Shown: positions 1-3,731 of the stretch, piece after piece
Position numbering within the stretch: position 1 is the first letter of the stretch
Layout: the number at the start of each line of letters is the position of its first letter
Source: Myxococcales bacterium
Lineage (GTDB): Bacteria > Myxococcota_A > Polyangia > Polyangiales > JADJMO01
Reading direction: 5' to 3'
NCBI GenBank assembly: GCA_021783935.1
Contig: JAJXTK010000447.1
Span: 1-5,512 of the forward strand
DNA: 5,512 bases
Position numbers and translations under genes: made by a program
The notes under the pieces: generated by a model
Told to the model about the DNA's origin: nothing
What the model saw: only the letters and a program-made list of their open reading frames with translations
Databases searched by the model: none

Positions 1-1
1 G

Positions 2-718
2 CTCGACTCCGAGGTGCTCTGCCCCGGCCACGGCGTGCCGATCTGGGGGCGCGATCGCGTGCACCGCGCGCTGACGGAGACCGCGGAGCTGCTCGAGCAG
101 CTGCACGATCAGACGCTCGCGATGATGAACGAGGGGGCGCGCCTCGACGACATCCTGCACGCGGTGAAGGCGCCGGCGCACCTCATCGAGCGGCCGTATC
201 TGCAGCCGCTCTACGACGAGCCCGAGTTCATCGTGCGCAACGTGCATCGGCTCTACGGCGGCTGGTGGGATGGCAACCCGGCGAACCTGCAGCCGGCGTC
301 CGCGCCGGCCCTCGCGCGCGAGCTCGCGGCGTTGGCTGGCGGGGCAGGCAAGCTCGCCGATCGCGCGAGCGAGCTGGCGGCGCGCGGGGAGCATGCGCTC
401 GCGTGTCACCTCGCGGAGCTCGCGGGGGAGGCTGCGCCGCGCGACGCGGGCGTGTGGCGGGCGCGGGGCAGCGTCTACGCCGCGCGCGCGCAGGCGGCGC
501 GCTCGCTGATGGCCAAGGGGGTGTATCGGTCCGCGGCGAGCGAGAAGGGGCGATCGCAGCGGGCGCGTCGGCCGCGGACGGCTCGGCGGCGCGCAGGGCG
601 GTCGGTCGGATCTCGAGCACGCTCGCCGGCTCCGGCGAGGAGCGTCGTCCGCTCGCCTGCCGGGCCGCCGGCGGCGTCGATGGGCAGCCGCGCGTGTCAG
701 GGGCCGCCGAGCGCGTGA
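2..718 (+). CDS. Metallo-beta-lactamase-fold hydrolase with alkyl sulfatase dimerisation domain, 3' part only
   Basis: Partial gene: the start lies before the window and 238 residues are visible. The fragment opens with the end of the metallo-beta-lactamase fold, where PGHG (fragment residues 8-11) carries a likely metal-binding His followed by VPIWG. A helical region with HDQTL leads into YGGWWDGNPANL (85-96), the signature of the alkyl sulfatase dimerisation domain (SdsA1/BDS1-like family). A helical-repeat stretch ends in SLMAKGVYRSAA (168-179). Known family members hydrolyse sulfate esters with a binuclear zinc site, but shorter relatives of this type have no assigned substrate, so only a generic hydrolase is inferred. 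Residues 180-238 (nt 539-715) are Arg/Pro/Ser-rich (14 Arg in 59) and look unlike the family; they may be read-through after loss of the original stop. The gene converges on the Cys-rich lipoprotein gene with an 18-bp gap and no obvious terminator. Confidence 0.85.
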   Translation, partial: LDSEVLCPGHGVPIWGRDRVHRALTETAELLEQLHDQTLAMMNEGARLDDILHAVKAPAHLIERPYLQPLYDEPEFIVRNVHRLYGGWWDGNPANLQPASAPALARELAALAGGAGKLADRASELAARGEHALACHLAELAGEAAPRDAGVWRARGSVYAARAQAARSLMAKGVYRSAASEKGRSQRARRPRTARRRAGRSVGSRARSPAPARSVVRSPAGPPAASMGSRACQGPPSA

Positions 719-736
719 TCGAGCGCGGCGACGTCG

Positions 737-1765
737 CTACTGGCAATGGCCATTCTGGCAGCTCCCCATCGCGCAGTCCCCCGACTGGGTGCAGGCCCCG
801 CCGTACGGCGCGTAGCAGTAGTGCTGGCCGCCCGACGCGAGGCACTGGCCGCCCTGGCAGCAGTCGGCGTTGGTCGTGCAGACGCCGTGCGTCGGCGCGC
901 ACGCGCAGGTGCCGTTCACGCACGCGCCGCAGCAGTCGGAGCTGCCGGCGCAGGGCGCGCCAATGGGGCTGCACGCACACGCGCCCCCGGCGCAGACGCC
1001 GCTGCAACAGTCGGCGCTCCCCGCGCAGCGCGCCTTCGGCGGCGCGCACCCGCAGGCGCCGTTCACGCACGCGCCGCAGCAGTCGGAGCTGCCGGCGCAG
1101 GCCGTCCCCTTGGGGCCGCAGGCACAGGTGCCGCCGTACCCGCAGGAGCCGCTGCAGCACTGCGCGTCCGAGGCGCACTGCTGGCCGGCCGCGACGCAGG
1201 CGCATTGGCCGCCGGTGCAGGTCTGCGAGCAGCAGTCGCCCGCCTGCTGACACGCCGCGCCCCCGCCGCCGCAGCATCGCCCCGCGGCGCATTGGCCGTC
1301 GCAGCAGGGCATCGAGGTGTCGCAGAACTGACCGAGCCCCCGACAGGTGCACGTGCCGTTCTGGCAGGTCCCGTGGCAGCAATCGGTCGCCGTGAGGCAC
1401 CCGCCCCCCTGCGGCGCGCACGCGCACACGCTGCCGGCGCACAGGCCGCTGCAGCAGTTGGCCGCTTGCCCGCACATGGCGTTGGTGCCGTTGCAGGGCG
1501 CGCAGGCCCCCCCGACGCAGACCGCGCTGCAGCACTGTTGATCGGTCTGGCAGTTGCCGCCGACGTCGGTGCACGCGCAGGTGCCGCCGTTGCAGACGCC
1601 GCTGCAGCACGGCATCTCGGCGCAGCTCCGACCGCCGAGCGCGCAGGTCGCGACGGGGCTGCCGTCGCCCGCAGCCGCGTCCGGCGTGTCGCCGCCGCTG
1701 TGGCCGCAGCCCGCCGCGATCATGGCGCCGAGGGTGAACACGCCGAGGAGTCGCTTCATCGCCAT
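737..1765 (-). CDS. Predicted lipoprotein of tandem six-cysteine (knottin-like) modules
   Basis: 342 residues, 71 of them Cys. MAMKRLLGVFTLGAMIAAGC is a lipoprotein signal: basic start, hydrophobic core, and a lipobox-like IAAG before Cys20. A short Gly/Asp/Ala linker (21-40) follows. From Cys41 to the end the protein is a chain of modules spaced C-x6-C-x5-CC-x3-C-x4-C, with first cysteines at 41, 65, 91, 116, 141, 165, 190, 216, 240, 265 and 289, then a degenerate twelfth (317-341) with a single Cys in place of CC. Neighbouring modules are usually joined by one residue. The six-Cys order and spacing match the inhibitor cystine knot framework of omega-conotoxins. Each module probably folds as a small disulfide unit in the periplasm or on the cell surface; the function is unknown. 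The module has no catalytic residues and loops rich in Gly, Ala, Asp and Thr. The ATG at 1765 is chosen because a Shine-Dalgarno sequence sits 8 nt upstream; the second Met (1759) would be too far. Alternative names in databases could be EB-module or Dickkopf-like Cys-rich protein. Confidence 0.88.
   Translation of the reverse strand: MAMKRLLGVFTLGAMIAAGCGHSGGDTPDAAAGDGSPVATCALGGRSCAEMPCCSGVCNGGTCACTDVGGNCQTDQQCCSAVCVGGACAPCNGTNAMCGQAANCCSGLCAGSVCACAPQGGGCLTATDCCHGTCQNGTCTCRGLGQFCDTSMPCCDGQCAAGRCCGGGGAACQQAGDCCSQTCTGGQCACVAAGQQCASDAQCCSGSCGYGGTCACGPKGTACAGSSDCCGACVNGACGCAPPKARCAGSADCCSGVCAGGACACSPIGAPCAGSSDCCGACVNGTCACAPTHGVCTTNADCCQGGQCLASGGQHYCYAPYGGACTQSGDCAMGSCQNGHCQ
911..954 (-). repeat. 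44-bp direct repeat inside the Cys-rich gene, copy 1
   Basis: Identical over 44 bp to 1058-1101, offset by 147 bp (49 codons, two modules). This copy encodes most of module 10 from its second Cys onward. Modules 8 and 10 also share a one-residue deletion (CC-x2-C instead of CC-x3-C), which supports copying of a two-module unit. Confidence 0.85.
1058..1101 (-). repeat. 44-bp direct repeat inside the Cys-rich gene, copy 2
   Basis: Partner of 911-954. It encodes most of module 8 (residues around Cys223-Cys238). Perfect identity, including third codon positions, points to recent duplication or gene conversion rather than protein-level selection alone. Confidence 0.85.
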
Positions 1766-1773
1766 GCCGACCG

Positions 1774-1780
1774 TCCTTCC
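1774..1780 (-). promoter_or_regulatory. Ribosome binding site of the Cys-rich lipoprotein
   Basis: On the minus strand GGAAGGA lies 8 nt before the ATG at 1765. It decides between this start and the in-frame ATG two codons later, and against much longer upstream extensions of the open frame. Confidence 0.7.
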
Positions 1781-1829
1781 GCCGGAGAGACCGTGCGCCC
1801 GTCGCCGTCGGGCTGCCAGCACGGCGGGC

Positions 1830-1847
1830 CCCAGAGTTCGTTCTGGG
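1830..1847 (-). promoter_or_regulatory. Short inverted repeat upstream of the Cys-rich lipoprotein
   Basis: CCCAGA and TCTGGG are perfect 6-bp arms separated by 6 nt (GTTCGT), 65-82 bp upstream of the lipoprotein ATG. It could be an operator half-site pair or a hairpin in the 5' leader. The arms are short, so chance is possible. Confidence 0.3.
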
Positions 1848-1946
1848 CGTCCAGCCGACTTGGCGACGTCGGGCCTCCCGTCGCATCGCTTGAAACGCGT
1901 CGGGCGGCTGCGAGCGCCGGCGTGTCGCCAATCGGCGGCTGAGCCT

Positions 1947-2175
1947 ACCGCTCGAAATCGCCGGATTGAGATGGACGACATGGCTCGCAAATCGACGCCA
2001 ATTCCAGACCTCCTGACTTGGGCGCGTCGTCGTGATGCCAGCGAGGGAGGAGGCGCGGAGCCTCGCTGCGCAAGCTTCGCTCCGCGGGCCCGACCGGGCC
2101 GAAATTTGGCATCACGGCTTGCGGAACGACTTCGAACGATTTCAAGCGGTTGGCCTGTGGAGGTCAGGAGGTCTG
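1947..2175. repeat. Interleaved inverted-repeat element, possibly MITE-like
   Basis: Three inverted-repeat pairs lie here. ACCGCTCGAAATCG (1947-1960) pairs with CGATTTCAAGCGGT (2137-2150) with one mismatch. CAGACCTCCTGAC (2005-2017) pairs perfectly with GTCAGGAGGTCTG (2163-2175). CGTGATGCCA (2031-2040) pairs perfectly with TGGCATCACG (2107-2116). Inside the last pair are smaller hairpins: CAGCGAGG/CCTCGCTG (2039-2046 and 2061-2068) and GGCCC/GGGCC (2087-2091 and 2096-2100). GC content is clearly lower than in the flanking genes. A minus-strand frame of 66 codons (TTG start at 2145, stop at 1945) is almost exactly delimited by the first pair, which suggests it is a by-product of the element rather than a gene. 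No transposase is present and no convincing target-site duplication was found, so mobility is inference. Confidence 0.55.
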
Positions 2176-2454
2176 AATTCAAAACTCTTCGAGCAGATGG
2201 CCTGTCCAGCGGAACGAACTCCGGGGCCCCACGGCGACCCCCTCTCGATCGCTGTCTCGACCGGCGTTCGATATCGGAGTCGGGTTGGACGACCCCCCGA
2301 CGACAGGCGCAGCAGGGCATCGGTGCCGAGGCGCAGCCGGCGCTGTCGCACCGCGGTCACGTCGTCCGGCGCGGTGCCGCGCCGCATCGCGATCGGCCCG
2401 AAGCGCAGGCGCTCGCCGAAAGCCAGGTCGGGGCTTCGGTCGCGCTCTCGCAGT

Positions 2455-2640
2455 CGGCACCGGCTCCGGCACCGGCATCGGCATCGGTCACGGCATCGGT
2501 CACGGCATCGGCATCGGCATCGGCATCGGCATCGGTCACGGCACCGGCATCGGTCACGGCACCGGCACCGGCACCGGCACCGGCATCGGCATCGGCATCG
2601 GCACCGGCACCGGCATCGGCACCGGCATCGGTCACGGCGA
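2455..2640. repeat. Hexanucleotide tandem repeat array, 31 units
   Basis: Thirty-one consecutive hexamers begin with CGG. They comprise 14 CGGCAT, 10 CGGCAC, 5 CGGTCA, one CGGCTC and one CGGCGA. The period of 6 keeps most frames open on both strands, which creates spurious open frames coding for dipeptide repeats such as Gly-Ile/Gly-Thr or Ala-Asp. No start with a ribosome binding site precedes it, so it is treated as non-coding. The mixed order of unit types indicates an old or actively shuffled array rather than a pure slippage tract. Confidence 0.9.
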
Positions 2641-2670
2641 CGGCCCTCGGACTGGCCCCTTCGCTCAACG

Positions 2671-2725
2671 CCCCCGAGCCTCCCCCGAGCCTCCCCCGAG
2701 CCTCCCCCGAGCCTCCCCCGAGCCC
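2671..2725. repeat. 11-bp tandem repeat array, 5 units
   Basis: Four perfect copies of CCCCCGAGCCT (2671-2714) and a fifth with one changed last base (2715-2725). Eleven is not a multiple of three, so the repeat is not constrained as protein. It begins 30 bp after the hexamer array. Confidence 0.9.
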
Positions 2726-2743
2726 CCCGTGAGCACCCTCAAA

Positions 2744-2851
2744 AAGGAGCCGGCCCCGCGATCTCCAAGGGCTGGGCGGGAGGCGCGTCTTCGCGCCGAC
2801 GGGACCCGGCCCGCTCGCAACATCCCGCGCTCATCCGCGGGCCGGCTCCTT
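2744..2851 (-). terminator. Long-range inverted repeat with T-tract, possible sdhC transcript terminator
   Basis: AAGGAGCCGGCCC (2744-2756) and GGGCCGGCTCCTT (2839-2851) are perfect 13-bp arms separated by 82 bp. On the minus strand the second arm to be transcribed runs directly into a run of five T (2741-2745), as in an intrinsic terminator. The long loop is unusual; it holds its own hairpin GGCGCG-TCTT-CGCGCC (2782-2797), which could shorten it. Direction and role are inferred from position downstream of sdhC. Confidence 0.4.
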
Positions 2852-2873
2852 CTGCGAGGGGGGGCCGGGGAGT

Positions 2874-2919
2874 CCAGAGGGGCCGGCGGGGGAGCTGTGC
2901 TCCCCCATGGCCCCTCTGG
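2874..2919 (-). terminator. Strong two-stage hairpin just after the sdhC stop
   Basis: Outer arms CCAGAGGGGCC (2874-2884) and GGCCCCTCTGG (2909-2919) are perfect over 11 bp. After a small internal loop, inner arms GGGGGAGC (2888-2895) and GCTCCCCC (2899-2906) form 8 bp closed by TGT. It begins 26 nt beyond the sdhC stop. There is no T-run next to it, so it may act as a 3' stabilising hairpin, a pause site, or a terminator together with the inverted repeat further downstream. Confidence 0.55.
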
Positions 2920-2945
2920 CCGCCGGAGGCACGGCGTGCCTCGTA

Positions 2946-3683
2946 TCACCGACCCTCGCAGAGGTCCCTTCCGCCCTCGCCGCGCGTGAGCGAGCTAGGA
3001 ACGAAGGCCTTTCCGCCGGTCGCGAAGAACGCGACCGTATTGGTCCCGACGAACCACAGCGCGACGCCCAGCAGCGCGACGGCCCACGAGGTCGCGCGCT
3101 GCGATTTCGCCGAGATCGTCACCCCCCACGAGAAGAGGAACGTGCGCACGCCGTTGGCGAAGTGGAACACCGAGGCGGCGACCCCGAGCTCGTAGAACAG
3201 CGCCTTCGCGTGCCCGCCCCAGCGGTCCGACAGCATCGCGCCGAGCGCGTCGAAGAACTCCGAGTGCTGCATCGTGCCGAGCAGCTTCGGGATGCGGAGG
3301 TCCTTCAGGTGGAACGCGATGAACACCAGCGTCACGACGCCGGTCACGCGCTGCAGGAGGAACATCCAGTTGCGCGCGTAGCCGTAGGCGCCGACGTTCT
3401 GCTTCGACTGCAGGGCGAGCACCACGCCGTAGAGCGCGTGGAAGGCGAGCGGCGCGAAGATGGCGAGCACCTCGATGACCGGCAGCAAGGGCTGCCGCGC
3501 GATCTCCTCGACCGCGTGCCCGAAGCAGGTGCGCCCCTGCACCGCCTTCGCGTTGGTCCACAGGTGGAACACCAGGAACACGCCGACCGGCACGATGCCC
3601 GTGAGCGAGTGCAGCTTGCGCATCACGAAGTGACGACGATCGCGGCGCGTGGCTTCCTCGATCGGCTCGGCGTTCTCGCTCAT
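2946..3683 (-). CDS. sdhC: Succinate dehydrogenase/fumarate reductase cytochrome b558 subunit SdhC
   Basis: 245 residues. This is the inner-membrane anchor that passes electrons between the SdhAB flavoprotein/iron-sulfur part and quinone. Five hydrophobic helices are visible (about 27-47, 68-91, 109-131, 163-185, 200-222). The four haem-ligand His of the two-haem b558 type, known from Bacillus subtilis SdhC, are all present: His40 (VFHLW), His82 (FHALYG), His125 (AFHLK) and His174 (FHFANG). RKLHSLTGIVPVG (22-34) and QRVTGVVTLVF (111-121) are further family signatures. Compared with the roughly 200-residue Bacillus protein there are about 12 extra N-terminal residues and an added polar C-terminus. 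The ATG at 3683 is the natural start, though its Shine-Dalgarno is weak (GGGAC). sdhA and sdhB usually follow sdhC directly; here the next 1.2 kb downstream has no gene, so this copy appears to stand alone. It is divergent from the large lipoprotein gene. Confidence 0.95.
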   Translation of the reverse strand: MSENAEPIEEATRRDRRHFVMRKLHSLTGIVPVGVFLVFHLWTNAKAVQGRTCFGHAVEEIARQPLLPVIEVLAIFAPLAFHALYGVVLALQSKQNVGAYGYARNWMFLLQRVTGVVTLVFIAFHLKDLRIPKLLGTMQHSEFFDALGAMLSDRWGGHAKALFYELGVAASVFHFANGVRTFLFSWGVTISAKSQRATSWAVALLGVALWFVGTNTVAFFATGGKAFVPSSLTRGEGGRDLCEGR

Positions 3684-3731
3684 GGTCGTCCCGAGTAGGT
3701 CTTCGCGCCGAAGGGAGCAATACTGCCCGAC
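3684..3731. promoter_or_regulatory. 48-bp divergent start region between sdhC and the lipoprotein gene
   Basis: Both translation starts face away from this 48-bp gap, which is too small to hold two complete non-overlapping promoters, so at least one promoter must reach into the opposite coding region. It contains a small inverted repeat, CTTCG-CGC-CGAAG (3701-3713), that could be an operator or chance. No clear -10/-35 pair was recognised. Confidence 0.4.
3711..3717 (+). promoter_or_regulatory. Possible ribosome binding site of the TPR/periplasmic-binding lipoprotein
   Basis: AAGGGAG is the only purine-rich Shine-Dalgarno-like stretch upstream. It lies 14 nt from the GTG at 3732, longer than usual, and 5 nt from an in-frame CTG at 3723. 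An in-frame TAG at 3696 closes the frame upstream, so the start must lie in this short interval or later. Confidence 0.4.

Larger units (their letters stand above)
1766..2945. other. 1.2-kb gene-free, repeat-rich intergenic island
   Basis: Several open frames cross this region in both directions, but they are Arg-, Ala- or repeat-driven, lack ribosome binding sites and match no family I recognise. It carries the 5' leader of the Cys-rich lipoprotein gene, an inverted-repeat element of lower GC (1947-2175; the stretch 2101-2200 counts 51 G/C in 100), a possible coding remnant (2295-2435, minus strand), a hexamer array, an 11-mer array and two large inverted repeats beyond the sdhC stop. Promoter boxes could not be assigned with confidence. 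Confidence 0.7.

Noticed and set aside
728..754. Terminator between the convergent genes (GCGACGTCGC at 728-737, AATGGCCATT at 745-754)
   Set aside because: Both are short self-complementary sequences with no loop and no T-run, and the second lies inside the coding sequence.
746..1942. Long plus-strand Ala/Arg-rich frames opposite the Cys-rich lipoprotein
   Set aside because: They are shadows created by the high GC content and internal repeats; the minus strand shows the signal peptide, ribosome binding site and regular Cys spacing.
1945..2145. 66-codon minus-strand open frame (TTG start) considered as a small protein gene
   Set aside because: It coincides almost exactly with the outer inverted-repeat arms, has no ribosome binding site I can see, and its composition follows the palindromes; better explained as part of the repeat element.
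1943..2156. GCCT target-site duplication around the inverted-repeat element
   Set aside because: GCCT occurs at 1943-1946 and 2153-2156, but the right copy is offset two bases from the arm and four bases are too few to be convincing.
2357..2668. Minus-strand frame coding for Ala-Asp/Ala-Gly dipeptide repeats
   Set aside because: It is produced by the hexamer array, starts with TTG, and lacks a ribosome binding site and any non-repeat domain.
2455..2725. CRISPR array
   Set aside because: The repeats are contiguous 6-bp and 11-bp units with no unique spacers and no cas genes.
1554..2732. Long plus-strand frame with Ala/Pro/Ser-rich end
   Set aside because: It overlaps the well-supported Cys-rich gene in antisense, crosses the inverted-repeat element and depends on the repeats for its openness.
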